From positions 1,650,864-1,714,863 of the forward strand of contig CM044962.1 in NCBI GenBank assembly GCA_024516035.1: 64,000 nt of DNA. Direction: 5' to 3'. Every line of letters begins with the position of its first letter. The stretch's first letter is position 1. Shown here in pieces: positions 51,883-62,319 of the stretch. A program made the translations under genes and the position numbers. Source of the stretch: Bactericera cockerelli (taxonomy: Eukaryota; Arthropoda; Insecta; Hemiptera; Triozidae). Below the pieces are notes generated by a model. It was not told the origin of the DNA, made no database searches, and saw nothing but the letters and a program-made list of their open reading frames with translations.

Positions 51883-52154
51883 TGGAGATATTGGGTAGAG
51901 TTAGAGATGGAAAACCCCGAAATTTAAGGAGCAAACAAAATAATCACACATAGTAAGGAAAAAGACGAGAAAAAGAGAAGACGCACAGAATTAATGACGA
52001 GTAAAGAAACGGTAAATAAACTTACCTTTATAAATTTAATACATATATGCATAATCATCATAAAAGCAAGTGAAAGTAAAATGAAACTCTGATCAAATAA
52101 GAAAGGATATAAGAGGTGCGCAAATAAGCAGAATGAAGAGTTATATACAGGGTG

Positions 52155-52345
52155 GTTATATACAAGATTAAAGCTCAAAACGTTTTCTACCATCACCTAA
52201 CCCTCAAATTCTTATAATGATGTGGTCACAAACACAAATTAATGAGCAAAATTCATGCACTGGGTGGGATTCGAACCAACGGATCTCTACGCTACCTGGA
52301 TTACCAGACTAGCGCGTTAACCACTTGACTACCTGTGCAGGTTCA
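52155..52345 (-). mobile_element. SINE family A, minus strand
   Basis: CGTTTTCTACCATCACCTAA, CACTGGGTGGGATTCGAACC, GACTAGCGCGTTAACCACTT, GACTACCTGTGCA. Confidence 0.8.
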
Positions 52346-52720
52346 GTAGGTTTAACTACATATTTAACATTTTCATGATATTTATTCGATATAGAAACCA
52401 ACAGCATTGAGATTATTACTGAAGAGAAGGCACATGCAGATTCTCCAGTACCTAAGTTTTATAAAACGACTTAAAAATTTCCATTTGTTTTCCATCAGAA
52501 ATATGTTGTTTTTCCATTTGGCTCCATGTTAAATATGTAGTTAAATAACTACATATTTATGTAGTTATTTAACTACATATTTAACATTTTTAAGGTTTTA
52601 TTTCTTCGATAGAAAAACCAAGAGCATGGAGATTATTACTAAACATGAGGCACGTGTAAGTTTTCCAGTACTTCATTACCTAAATTAATTTAAAAATTTC
52701 CATTCTCTTTGTTTCCTGGT
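52345..52720. repeat. Palindrome flanked by direct repeats
   Basis: A perfect inverted repeat at about 52525-52590 (TTAAATATGTAGTTAAATAA, CTACATA and complement) sits between two diverged direct repeats (AGCATTGAGATTATTACTGA at about 52408, AGCATGGAGATTATTACTAA at about 52623). Confidence 0.7.
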
Positions 52721-52904
52721 CTATTATTACCTCAGCAAATAAGCCGACTTGGAATCAGTTGTTCCGATGTATGCTTTTGTTCTAAAATAATTATAATAAT
52801 AATTATATTAATGTGTTTATTTGTGTTCTTATATCAAAATGTTAGTGGGTAGCACAGAATTCTAGGACTTTTCCTTATCTTTAATATCCCAATATCTTAT
52901 TTTT

Positions 52905-53062
52905 GCCTATCATTGCGCCACTGGTCGCTGCTAACATTAAAGCAGCTACTTATTTTTCCTCACGAGGTATGAGTGGACCCCGAACACCCAAGTACAGAGC
53001 AGAAAAAATCCTGCCCCGCTGGGGATCGAACCCAGGTCACCGTGCGTGCAATGCCTAACGCG
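52905..53062 (-). mobile_element. SINE family G, minus strand
   Basis: ATTGCGCCACTGGTCGCTGC, CTCACGAGGTATGAGTGGAC, GCTGGGGATCGAACCCAGGT, CGTGCGTGCAATGCCTAACG. Confidence 0.7.
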
Positions 53063-53271
53063 CTAAATCACTTTCTGCTCAGTACTTGAATGTTCGAGGT
53101 CTACTCATACCTCGTGAGAAAAATGATTAGGTAGATGCTTTGATGTGAAGCTGCGAGTAGTGAAAAAAAAATAATATAAGATATTGTCTATTAAAGTGGT
53201 AAAGTCCTATGATCCTGCGCTACCAAATAAATTTGTAACTTAATAACACAAAGAAATATCATCATTATTAT

Positions 53272-53412
53272 TACATTGAGAGAGATTGGCAACCTCACGT
53301 GTTCGGAGGAACAGAATTTTCTGTGCGAAAAGTCTGCTCCACCCGAGAATCGAACTCAAGATCTCTGGACTACGGGCAGTAGTCACAACCGTTACGCCAT
53401 GGAGGCTGGAAT
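53272..53412 (-). mobile_element. tRNA-derived SINE, family K, minus strand
   Basis: The + strand has CACCCGAGAATCGAACTCAA, CGGGCAGTAGTCACAACCGT and TACGCCATGGAGGCTGG, the inverse of the K head (CAGCCTCCGTGGCGTAACGG). Other copies: 58748-58850 and 59853-60115. Confidence 0.7.
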
Positions 53413-53419
53413 TATTATT

Positions 53420-53423
<4 letters not shown>

Positions 53424-53475
<52 letters not shown>
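53424..53475. repeat. (GA)n microsatellite
   Basis: About 50 bp of pure GA next to a SINE end. Confidence 0.95.
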
Positions 53476-53476
<1 letters not shown>

Positions 53477-53599
53477 CCGTTCTCTAGATATTTCGAGTGG
53501 CTCATTTTTTTTTTAAGCGGACCCTGTAGGTATAGTAGAAAACAGCTGAACGAAAGTTAATGAGCCAGATTCAATGGCGCGTTGAATAATAATAATAAC

Positions 53600-54411
53600 T
53601 AGAGCCCGGATTTTATGCAGCAAAAAAAGGCTAAAATATGCAATTGCATATGCAAGCGAAAAGCCCAATATATGCAAAAATGTAAACAAAAAGCCCAATA
53701 TTTATGCAAAAATGTAAACCCGTAAACTCACTCAGCCAGGACTTAATTTTTTACCTTGGTCAACTGGCATTGTAAAGTTAGTATCTAACTAAGTCAAAAA
53801 TGCAAATTATATTTTAAATTCAAAATAATCTATTCCTTTAACTAGAGTTTCCGTTATGCATACACATTTCTCGAGTAAAAATCAGTAGAAAAGTTAATCG
53901 TTTACAAACACTATAAATTCACTGCAAGTAGAAAACAGCCGAAAACTAATAGAGAGGAAAGATAACAGAGAAATAAATTAATACAATACATGTAGGTACC
54001 TATCCCTCTCTCTGCCTATCCTACCCTGCTGATACGTGGAGTGCAAATGAGAGTATTGCAGACGCGTTACGACACGTTTGATCTTGTTTCAGTAGGCTAG
54101 CAGGCTAGCTGCTTGTCAGTACTCAGTAGGTACCCACATGACTTCACAATGTATGTAGGTAGGTACACTAACAAAATGTGATTTTACGATTTACGTCCTA
54201 AGATTTGAATGGACTTAGGTAGTTCTGAGTAGGTAGATAGTTTAGATACCTACTTACCGAATTTTTACCCCTAATAAACCCCGAAATATGCAAATTTTGG
54301 CCAATATTGTTGAAATATGCAGGATTTTACTCAAATATGCAAACTCCGAAAAAAACACCAAAATATGCAATTGCATATGCAAATATGCAATATGCAAAAA
54401 TCCGGGCTCTA
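53600..54411. mobile_element. hAT-type element (TAGAGCCCGGATTTT ends), 8-bp target duplication
   Basis: Ends TAGAGCCCGGATTTTATGCA and TGCAAAAATCCGGGCTCTA, flanked by ATAATAAC at 53592-53599 and 54412-54419 (low complexity, so slightly weaker evidence). The sub-terminal regions are full of ATATGCAA/TTGCATAT motifs (for example 53635-53695 and 54290-54395). No transposase frame. Confidence 0.8.
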
Positions 54412-54419
54412 ATAATAAC

Positions 54420-54635
54420 ACTCTTTAGTGGAAGGTAACCACCAGACAACGTTAATGCTCATAGCATTTTCCAAGTCCAAGACATATTATATTAAGAGGT
54501 AAAAATCCCAAATGCATGTGGGAGGATAACTTGTCATGTCCTGGCTGGGTTTTGAACCCCGAGACCTCTGGAATCTCTAGATTCACAGAGTGCCACCTTT
54601 AACCACTGAACTCCCGGGAGAGACATATACGTCGG
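54420..54635 (-). mobile_element. SINE A tail fragment followed by SINE family L
   Basis: CACTCTTTAGTGGAAGGTAA, CCACCAGACAACGTTAATGC is a SINE A tail; from about 54488 GTCCTGGCTGGGTTTTGAAC and AACCACTGAACTCCCGGGAG is the inverted SINE L head. Confidence 0.65.
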
Positions 54636-55029
54636 AATTTGCGACTGCATGACATAGCACTGCATGACACTATTACTAGCATGAAGTGTTTTGCGCTACA
54701 ACAATCGTTGCTGTCATTGTTTCTTCTGCATATAACTTCTGTCTGTCATAAATGCGTTCTACTTCAAATTTCATGAAAGCACTTTGTCTGTATTTACTCA
54801 TTCTTGCAGCTCTTTTCAAAGAGGAGTCTTTTGACTTGAAACTTTTGAGAAACGAACAGACACGGTGGATCGTATTCACGGAAAAAGAAACAATTGTTCG
54901 AGAACAAAAGGCAAAAAGTAAGAGCGAAAGGTGAGAATATGTTGAGAAAATCGTGAGAGATATTGAAGACAGTGATTGGAGGGCCCTACTGCGCAACAGG
55001 TAATCAGGCCTAAAGCGCAGAGTTGGGTA

Positions 55030-55375
55030 GATTGTACTTGCAAGTACAAATTACAATTTTCAAGTACTTTACTTGGAATTGAAATCTCAAGTACAAGTAC
55101 TAGTACTTGTGCTTGTAGTCAGTATAAATGCAAGTACAAGTACAAGTACTTGTACTTGTGATAGACAAGTACAAGTACCAGTACTTGTTGAAAATACAAG
55201 TACTGTTGAAAATACAAGTACATGTACTTGGACTTTTGATAGACAAGTACAAGTAATTTTGGTTGTACTTGTAGTCAATATGATTGCAAGTACAATTACT
55301 AGTACTTGCGATAGGAACGACCAATTACATGTAATTGTACTTGAGTACTTGTGGTCAGTATATTTGCCTACCATA
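55030..55375. repeat. AAGTAC/GTACTT-rich left arm
   Basis: Dense, self-complementary CAAGTACAAGTACTTGTACT motifs. Frames here give Ser-Thr-Cys or Val-Leu strings and are not genes. Confidence 0.9.
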
Positions 55376-55494
55376 CACTAGTTTCCAAGAGAGATGGCCA
55401 CTCAAAGTTTCATTGCTAGTAACTATCATACACTGTCCTGTCCTCAGTCCTCATACTGTCACCAAAAGTTAAACAGTTCAGTTCAAATTTAGTC

Positions 55495-56110
55495 ATGTCT
55501 GACAGTGATATTAGTTCTTTTTTTGAATTAACATCAAACTCTGAAGAATCCAATCCCAACCCTTCAACTCTTGGATTAAAAAATTTAGATGGAAATTTTT
55601 TCTTCCTTGTTGAAAATAAGAGTGATGCTGCAAATAATAAAGTTGTTGGTCTTTCAATGTCGAAATTAAAGGACAATATAATGCTTCGACCAATTTTTTG
55701 AAACATCTCAAAAGAAAGCACGGACAAGATGCTGTTGTCCAATACAACATTCATGTCACAGAAAAAAGGAGATGTGTGCAGGGTCGGGCAAAAAAACATT
55801 TAAACCAAGGTGACTTCAACTCTTTGTTGTCAAAAGCGTTCATAAACTCCATGATTCCATTTCGAGTTGTGGAGGACAAATGTTTTTGTGAGCTTTTGAA
55901 CAAATTAAACATCCAGGACCAAGGGCTCACGATCCCGAGCAGGCAGTGTGTTGTGAGGACAACATTTGATTTGTTGAAAAGCAGTAAAGAGCGTATCCGA
56001 CAGTTGCTGCGGAATACAACGCACGTCTGTGCAACAGCCGACATATATTATGGTCGGGCAAGAAGCGCAGTTTTATGGGCGTCATGAAAGAAGATCTGCT
56101 GCACTTCAAA
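55495..56110 (+). pseudogene. hAT transposase, N-terminal part, frameshifted
   Basis: The first frame starts MSDSDISSFFELTSNSEESN and ends after VVGLSMSKLK. A frameshift near 55665-55700 leads to NASTNFLKHLKRKHGQDAVV, the end of a BED zinc finger with its His pair, although the Cys pair expected at VVGLSMSK appears lost. Then come NSMIPFRVVEDKCFCELLNK, the usual hAT segment before the catalytic domain, and IPSRQCVVRTTFDLLKSSKE, HVCATADIYYGRARS, where the first catalytic Asp sits (TADI.). A further shift breaks the SFMGV block at about 56065, and the rest (RNase-H-like core, C-terminal dimerisation domain) is absent. The copy is inactive. Confidence 0.75.
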
Positions 56111-56261
56111 AATGCATTCTATTTACTATGGAATCTTTGAGTTCCCAGCTCAGATTATTTTAAGAGTAGTTTAAAGTAATTATGAAAAATAATAAATATG
56201 AAATCCTATTGACCGTATAAAGAATTTAATAATATTGTCTTATTTATATTGCCGGATTAGA

Positions 56262-56432
56262 ACTATTAAGTCCCATTATTCCAGCAGTAAGCCCATGACG
56301 TATTATTATGTGGTATTGTGGTAAAAACCCTAAATGGGAGGAACACGTGACATGTCCCGGCTGGGTTTCGAACCCACGACCGCTGGATTCACACAGTGCC
56401 GCCTTTTGCAACTGAATAGGAACACTATTAAT
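56262..56432 (-). mobile_element. SINE family L nested in the hAT element
   Basis: CCCATTATTCCAGCAGTAAG, TGTCCCGGCTGGGTTTCGAA and CTGGATTCACACAGTGCCGC in inverted order. Confidence 0.7.
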
Positions 56433-56805
56433 GGCTGGGTCGAGGTGCTCCTAATACTACTTCTTAGCTCATGTGGATGTAAGAAATCTCTATAAAAATG
56501 TCTCAGAATTGACCCCCCCAAAACCATTATCGTTTTGTCCGGAAAAATATAAAAAGTTCAAAAAGGCATTGCTGTCCAGCAGTACGGCCATGCCTTAGTA
56601 AATTTGAAATTTAGTCCCGTTGCAAAGCACGGGCAAACGGCTGGTTATATATATTTCAGAATAATATGTATGTATGTTTCGGAAAAGCTTAACTTTAGAA
56701 GGTGATGGAATTTTTCAATTATGTAAAGTTTTTTTTCATGATGATCATAGTAGGAAAACATAGGTATAAAGTATATTTATTTATAAATAATAAATATAAA
56801 AAAAA

Positions 56806-57165
56806 TCAACAATAAAATACGGGCATTCCCGCACTATCTTCATAAGGAAGGGCCATCACTTTCTTTCTTGTTCCTCTGAGCCTAAGCGATGTTGCCCTAA
56901 TGATCGAATATTGCTCCTGAGTCTTCACACTCTTCACCCATGCTAAGACTGATGAAAACGCCTTATTCCACTTGGCACTCAAAACATTTGCCATCCTTCT
57001 TAAATATATCTCACATTCTCTGTGGAAGACTCCTTCTACACTACATACAAGAGGAGTAAAAGAACCTCTTGAATGTAAAGTTCTAAGAAGTGCCCTATGG
57101 CCCGTCTCATGTAGACATACTTATATTGCGACTTGGCTGGCCCTTCCGACTAAGGAATATTAAAC
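56806..57165 (-). pseudogene. Coding remnant of unknown family
   Basis: The minus frame reads SLVGRASQVAI, a stop near 57113, VCLHETGHRALLRTLHSRG, SFTPLVCSVEGVFHRE, then MANVLSAKWNKAFSSVLAWV and SIIRATSLRLRGTRKK, ending at 56806. It is clearly a former protein, with an Arg-rich end, but I cannot name it; similar-looking sequence occurs at the 3' ends of some retroelements, which is an impression only. It lies inside the hAT element and was probably inserted or captured there. Confidence 0.5.
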
Positions 57166-57351
57166 CTATCATTAAAACCTATCCGGACCCTAGTAAAATG
57201 CCAACAAGAATACTTTTTGGTTTCATACAGTGCAAAACAATATTTTGAACCTTTTTCAATAAAAATTGAAATAATTGCTGAAATACAGGGTGTAACATTT
57301 TTGAATTCTGACCCTACCAGCTCCTTTAAATTGTATTGAATGGACTTTAGA

Positions 57352-57780
57352 TTCAAGTACTTGTACTTTAATGCACGAGTACAATTAATTGTACTTGTAT
57401 CTGTACTTGCTGGAAATGGGATTACAAGTACTTGTACTTGTTCTCACAAATACAAGTCCAAGTACTTGTATTTGTACTTGCTGAAGGTGGAATTACAATA
57501 TAAAAGTACTTGTACTTGTACTCAAAGTACAAGTACAAGTACTTGTATTTGTACTTGCTGAATTTGGGATTACAATGTAAAAGTACTTGTACTTGTGCTC
57601 ACAAGTACAAGTACAAGTACTTGTATTTGTACTTGCTGAAGGCAGGTATCTACTAAAGGCTTTTAAAACATTCTTTGCGCTCAGGTGAAACTTTTTCTGA
57701 TGTTTTGAGTCAAAAAGTGTTTCAAGTACTTCAAGTACTTGTGGACAGTAATTCAAGTACCAATGTACTTAAGTACTCCC
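57352..57780. repeat. AAGTAC/GTACTT-rich right arm
   Basis: Three or four units of about 90 bp (ACAAGTACTTGTACTTG, TTGTATTTGTACTTGCTGAA, GGGATTACAA) followed by the terminal ACTTAAGTACTCCCAACTCTG. Confidence 0.9.
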
Positions 57781-57984
57781 AACTCTGCTAAAGCGCCGCA
57801 CTTTTAGTTCGCCAGCCCATCAGACACACACACACCACGCAAACACACCACACATACACCCCACAGGTTAGTCTTGGTGTCTTTGAAATGGAGTGGTTGA
57901 GTGGAAGTGATTACAACTGAGAACTCTTTAAAAAAAGCCAAAAAAATTGTACTACTTTTCTATTATCATCATTATCATAGGGTG

Positions 57985-58090
57985 GTGTTATCGTGAACGA
58001 TGGTGGTCAGACAGTGGAGGAATGACTCAGCACTTCAACCACTGTCTTTACAAGGAGGCTACAAATTGACAAGGGCCCCCAGAACCAAGT
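57985..58090. repeat. Dispersed repeat family I, second copy
   Basis: GATGGTGGTCAGACAGTGGA, CTCAGCACTTCAACCACTGT and GGGCCCCCAGAACCAA, as at 22450-22570. Confidence 0.6.
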
Positions 58091-58094
58091 CAAT

Positions 58095-58218
58095 GCTGGT
58101 CTACTCCCTGTTTATAGTCCCCCAGCCAGACTACTGTTCTACTCCCTGTTTATAGTCCCCCAGCCAGACTGCTGATCTACTCTTTGTTTAATGTTTATAG
58201 TCCCCCAGCCAGACTTTT
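58095..58218. repeat. ~40-bp tandem repeat, 3 copies
   Basis: GTCTACTCCCTGTTTATAGT, CCCCCAGCCAGACTGCT repeated; the third copy has a short internal duplication. Confidence 0.8.
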
Positions 58219-58224
58219 TTCTCA

Positions 58225-58300
58225 TTTATTTGAGCTGTAGAAAATGCTTCGAGCATTAACCTCGCCGGGTGGTTACCTTCCACTAAAGAGTATTATTTTT
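58225..58300 (+). repeat. SINE family A, tail only
   Basis: GTAGAAAATGCTTCGAGCAT, TAACCTCGCCGGGTGGTTAC. Confidence 0.65.
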
Positions 58301-58747
58301 TATTATTATTTTTGAAGTAAAACGTAAAGGTCAGCTTTATGAATATATCTTTTACTTCCAAAGAAGGAAAGGCTTTTTGCTTTTTAATTTCAAGGAAAAG
58401 CATTTGCTCTCAAAATTTTATGAATACCAACTCAAGAAATTCCTTTGAGTTTTGCAAGGAAAAGCTTCTCCTTTATGAATACGGCCCAATGTTCTTGTTT
58501 TGCCAGTAAGACAGGTCGGGTATATTATAGCAAGCAGACGCGGCCGGTGCTAAGGAGCCACGGGCCTGCAGCGTCCCCAGACGAAAAAGAAAAAGAGAGG
58601 AAGTCCTAGCTCGTACACAATGAAATTATCACACATTTCTAAAATAAATAATGCATAATAATATGATTGGTAAACAAACTCAAACTCTTTAGATACTGAA
58701 AGAGAGACTTCATATATCCCATTTTAGTCCACTTCATGTGGCGTTGC

Positions 58748-58970
58748 CAGCCTCCGTGGCGTAACGGTTGTGACTACTGCCCGTAGGCGAGAGGTCTCGC
58801 GTTCGACTCGCGGTTGGGGCATACTTTTCAAAGAAAATTCTGTCCCCTCCTAACACGTGAGGCTGAGGTTAATGTGGGTAGCTGGTGCGATTCCCAGCGA
58901 ATGGAGGGTAAAAGCCCCGTCCTGACTATCTATCTCAAATCAGAACGTTAAAACCGAATAGAATCAACTG
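58748..58970 (+). mobile_element. SINE family K head with 5S-SINE-type body
   Basis: CAGCCTCCGTGGCGTAACGG, GAGGTCTCGCGTTCGACTCG, then GAGGCTGAGGTTAATGTGGG, GCGAATGGAGGGTAAAAGCC and AGAACGTTAAAACCG. The body from 58860 is the one attached elsewhere to the 5S-derived head. Confidence 0.7.
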
Positions 58971-58982
58971 GTCACAATAGAT

Positions 58983-59018
<36 letters not shown>

Positions 59019-59019
59019 A

Positions 59020-59312
59020 GATGAGTGTTTCACAGCCTTTTTTGTTTCGTAGCCATGAAACAGGAGCTACTGTAGTCGCTTGTGGTCTGTGTTGTAGCCT
59101 GCCCATCCCGTAGTATGCCTCCCCTCTGATGGGCGAGAAGTGACACAATACTTCCCATTTAGGTGCTGGGTCAACACGAGCGAACCGGAAGGTATCCCTT
59201 ACAAACAACTGTAACCAAATTTTGAATACAAATTTTTGTCGGCGCGGGGGTTCGAACCCGGGACCTTCCGCATGGCAAGCGAGTGCTTAACCACTGAGCT
59301 ATTCGTGCGCTC
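59020..59312 (-). mobile_element. SINE family D, minus strand
   Basis: A poly-T/A stretch at 58983-59018, then GATGAGTGTTTCACAGCC, TTGTCGGCGCGGGGGTTCGA and AACCACTGAGCTATTCGTGC. Confidence 0.82.
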
Positions 59313-59852
59313 ATCTAAGTCGCACTGTTAATTGTAAGGGTTTCACTGTAAACCCTGCAACCAGGTCAGATAATAATAATATGTGGCAGCACCCCCAAAA
59401 CATTTTCATACCGGCCGCGTCTGGTAGGAACTATTACAAGATGTTTATTTATTTTAATATAAATGGTACCTACTTATTTTAATTAAACAGTACTTGTGTT
59501 TTCCTTTCAAGACTTTAGCGCTCATCTATCATTAAATTGTATCCCTCTAATTATTCCGTGAGGGATGCGAGGGTGTCTAGGTACGTTTGTTTCAGTTTAT
59601 GCTTTCGGCTTCTTGAAGAGTATGAAGGGTAGTCTGGCAGGCTCTACTACGTTTTAATCATTGTAATCCAAAACGTAGTACACAATGCATAGATATAATT
59701 ATAATTACGTTATCATATTTAAATAAATAATAATAATATCACCGGGTTTACCAGTTCATTGTACCATACAGTACAATATTGTACCATACAGTACAATATT
59801 GTTCGGAATAATTTTGAATATTTGTAATAACTTATATTATTATTACATTTGT

Positions 59853-60115
59853 GCCAGCCTCCGTGGCGTAACGGTTGTGACTACTGGCCGTAGTCCAGAG
59901 ATCCTGAGTTCGATCCCCGGTCGGAGCAGATTTTCACACAGAAAATTTTGTTCCCTCCGTACATGTGAGGCTGGTATTCGGTCCTACCCAGCCTGGGTAG
60001 GGCCGGAAATACCTGAGAAAAAAAATGTGCCACAACCCACCAACCTCAACCATGAGGTTGAACAACGTCAACCCTGCTTAAGAGGGATAAGACCGAGTAA
60101 AAGAAGAATAAGAAG
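59853..60115 (+). mobile_element. SINE family K, plus strand
   Basis: GCCAGCCTCCGTGGCGTAAC, TCCTGAGTTCGATCCCCGGT, CAGAAAATTTTGTTCCCTCC, ACCCAGCCTGGGTAGGGC, then a distinct tail with AACCTCAACCATGAGGTTGA. Confidence 0.75.
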
Positions 60116-60124
60116 ATAATAATA

Positions 60125-60215
60125 TAAGTTATCATAATATTTGTGTTAATCCCTCTTTCGTGATGTCACAGCTACACAAAACTCGCTTTACTAAATCTTT
60201 GCTGAACCTTGAACC
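60125..60215 (-). repeat. SINE family B tail fragment
   Basis: TATCATAATATTTGTGTTAA, CGTGATGTCACAGCTACACA, CTCGCTTTACTAAATCTTTG. Confidence 0.6.
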
Positions 60216-60244
60216 ACCGCACCCTATACATTGGAGATATAGAG

Positions 60245-60865
60245 ACCATGAGCCTGACCTCATAGTTTTTACTTATTGGTACACCCGATTTTGATGAAAA
60301 ATTGTATATTTAACATAGTATACATTAGTATATTTTGTTGAATAACTGATATTTAAGAAATTATGAAAATTGGGACCAAATTGTGCAAGAATAAGGTTTC
60401 AACTTGCCAATACAGATTTTTTCTCTTAACAGTACAACCGATTTTGATATAAAAAAAAAAAAAACATTGTATTAATAGTTGTACATTTTTACATAGTATA
60501 CATTAGTATTTTTTATTGAATAACTGATATTTAAGAAATTATGAAAATAGGGACCAAATTGTGCAAGAATAAAGTATTCAACTTGCCAATACAGATTTTT
60601 TTGTAGAATCTAGAATGTAGGAAAAACAGTGTTCTACCTACCTTATTTAACAAATTTGAAGAGAATCGGTTGAGTTTTTTAGAAGATTCAAGTGATTCAG
60701 TAAAAAATCTCGGTAGTAAATATTCAGGTGCAAGAACGTCGATTCTAGGGATAATAAAAATTTAGGACGTCGATTGTTTATATAAATGTTCATGAAAAAA
60801 TAAATCAATAAAAATTGAAAAATATGATTAGGTTTCACGAGGAAGTATTGTGTCCATGATTGACA
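60245..60865. repeat. Dispersed repeat family F with ~185-bp tandem duplication
   Basis: ATTGGGACCAAATTGTGCAA, CAACTTGCCAATACAGATTT occurs at about 60368-60422 and again at 60550-60600. The 3' part (AGAATGTAGGAAAAACAGTG, GAGGAAGTATTGTGTCCATG) matches 18830-19050. Confidence 0.65.
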
Positions 60866-60869
60866 CTTT

Positions 60870-61460
60870 AATTTTTCATCGCTTGACTTTATTTTACATA
60901 TACTATCTAGGGTAATTATGCAAATTTAATGATGACAAAGTTGTCCCGGAAACTATTTTAGTTCCAGCCTACTTCCGGAGAGAAACCAAAAAAAGCAATA
61001 AATTATTCAAACATAATACAATAATCCTCTGCCTGGTAAATTTTCATCAATAAAATATTTATTAATACTTATGGAATATGTATCAACCCAGCAGTAGGTT
61101 GGTAACATGCTTCCTAAAAAATTTGTTCGCAAATTACATTCAAAGGCATCAGGGGGAAAAAGAACAGTCACAAAATCAAAATTTTTCAGGAGAACGATAT
61201 TTAATCTGCCCTCCGTGCGTTTTTACCCTGTGTACACATTTTTAAAAACCAAATATCTCAAGACTCTGATCTCTTATCCCATGTTTGGTCTTACCTCTAG
61301 AAACCACTTCCTAATATGGGCAGTAAAATGACGCGATAGAATCATTTTTCAAAATTTTGTTGGACACTGTTCTTTTTTCTCCTGATGCCTTCATATTTAA
61401 CTCATTCGAACAAGATGATCATACGATCATACAAGATGATCATACGATCAGTTTTTTTTT
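60870..61460. other. Unassigned sequence
   Basis: The 74-codon frame at 61107 is basic and open but has no recognisable motif; not called as a gene. A short direct repeat ATGATCATACGATCA lies at about 61419-61452. Confidence 0.4.
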
Positions 61461-61464
61461 TAAG

Positions 61465-61622
61465 TTATCATATTCGTGTTAATCACATTCATGATATATT
61501 ATCACATTTACTCAAACTCGCTTTACTAAATCTACGCTGAAACCGGCACCTGAACCAACGACCTCCAGATTACAAGACCGCCGCCTTATCGATCAAGCTT
61601 CTGAGGACGCGGTCTTATAACC
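61465..61622 (-). mobile_element. SINE family B, minus strand
   Basis: TCATATTCGTGTTAATCACA, CTCAAACTCGCTTTACTAAA, TGAAACCGGCACCTGAACCA, CTTATCGATCAAGCTTCTGA. Confidence 0.75.
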
Positions 61623-62049
61623 GAGTTTCTCTTATAAATCGACAGTTTTAGTTGTACTCATGCTGGGCGTTCTTCCTTTGGTAACCACAAAGTGATGTTT
61701 TTTGGTGATAATATTAGATATTTTCGGAAGTAAAATATGTTTTTGTATATTGAAACTTGAGGCGACGTTTTCCTCACCGCTTTAGAGCTGCATGTTACTT
61801 TACTCCAGGGGATGGTGTTTTTTCAGTTGAACAAAAGTATGTATATTCCAAGCAGACAGAACCGATGATCATACAACTCCGTATGCTCTCGTATTGCTGA
61901 ATACGAGACAAAGAAAAAGCGAAAAAGCGTTGTATTGAAAAATAGAAAGTTTTTTTTCCAGGATATTGAATCCAGGAACTTTTTTACCCAGGTAGAAGTA
62001 AAAGGTAGCAGCAGGTAGGTATCTACTTTCAAAACCCCCCGAAAGAAAA

Positions 62050-62240
62050 TAAAATACACTGCCAATTATGGACACAATACTTCCTCATGATTGGTTCACA
62101 TTGTACGCACTTGGCAATTTTGAGAAATACTAATACGCATAGGTATACGTACAAAATTTCATCAAAATCTGGTCTGTGTGGTTCATGAGATATAAAAGTT
62201 AGTGGTCAGGCGCATGGTCTGTCTCTATCTCCGAGAAAAC
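62050..62240. repeat. Dispersed repeat (GGACACAATACTTCCTC family)
   Basis: ACACTGCCAATTATGGACAC, AATACTTCCTCATGATTGG; related starts at 15318, 21785 (inverted sense) and 60840. Confidence 0.5.
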
Positions 62241-62319
62241 AATCCACTGAGATATCTGCCATATTGATTCATATCAATATATGTCAAGACCATTCGTCAT
62301 ATTTTTTTTATTTTTTTTT

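Larger units (their letters stand above)
55018..57787. mobile_element. hAT element with AAGTAC-repeat arms, 8-bp target duplication
   Basis: Starts CAGAGTTGGGTAG and ends CCCAACTCTG, with perfect duplications CTAAAGCG at 55010-55017 and 57788-57795. Both ends have arms (55030-55375 and 57352-57780) made of interleaved CAAGTACAAGTA and TACTTGTACTTG blocks. Inside are a broken hAT transposase start, a SINE L copy and an unrelated minus-strand coding remnant. Confidence 0.9.
58535..59423. mobile_element. hAT-like element with CAGACGCGGCCGGTG ends, carrying SINEs
   Basis: Ends CAGACGCGGCCGGTGCTAAG and ATACCGGCCGCGTCTG. It is related to 50387-51131 (shared CAGCACCCCCAAA near the right end). The flanks ATAGCAAG and GTAGGAAC match only 5 of 8. 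SINE K, a 5S-SINE tail and SINE D lie inside. Confidence 0.65.

Noticed and set aside
55073..55381. Frames of Ser-Thr-Cys or Val-Leu repeats at the AAGTAC arms (also 57340-57756)
   Set aside because: They are by-products of the six-base repeat in the hAT arms.
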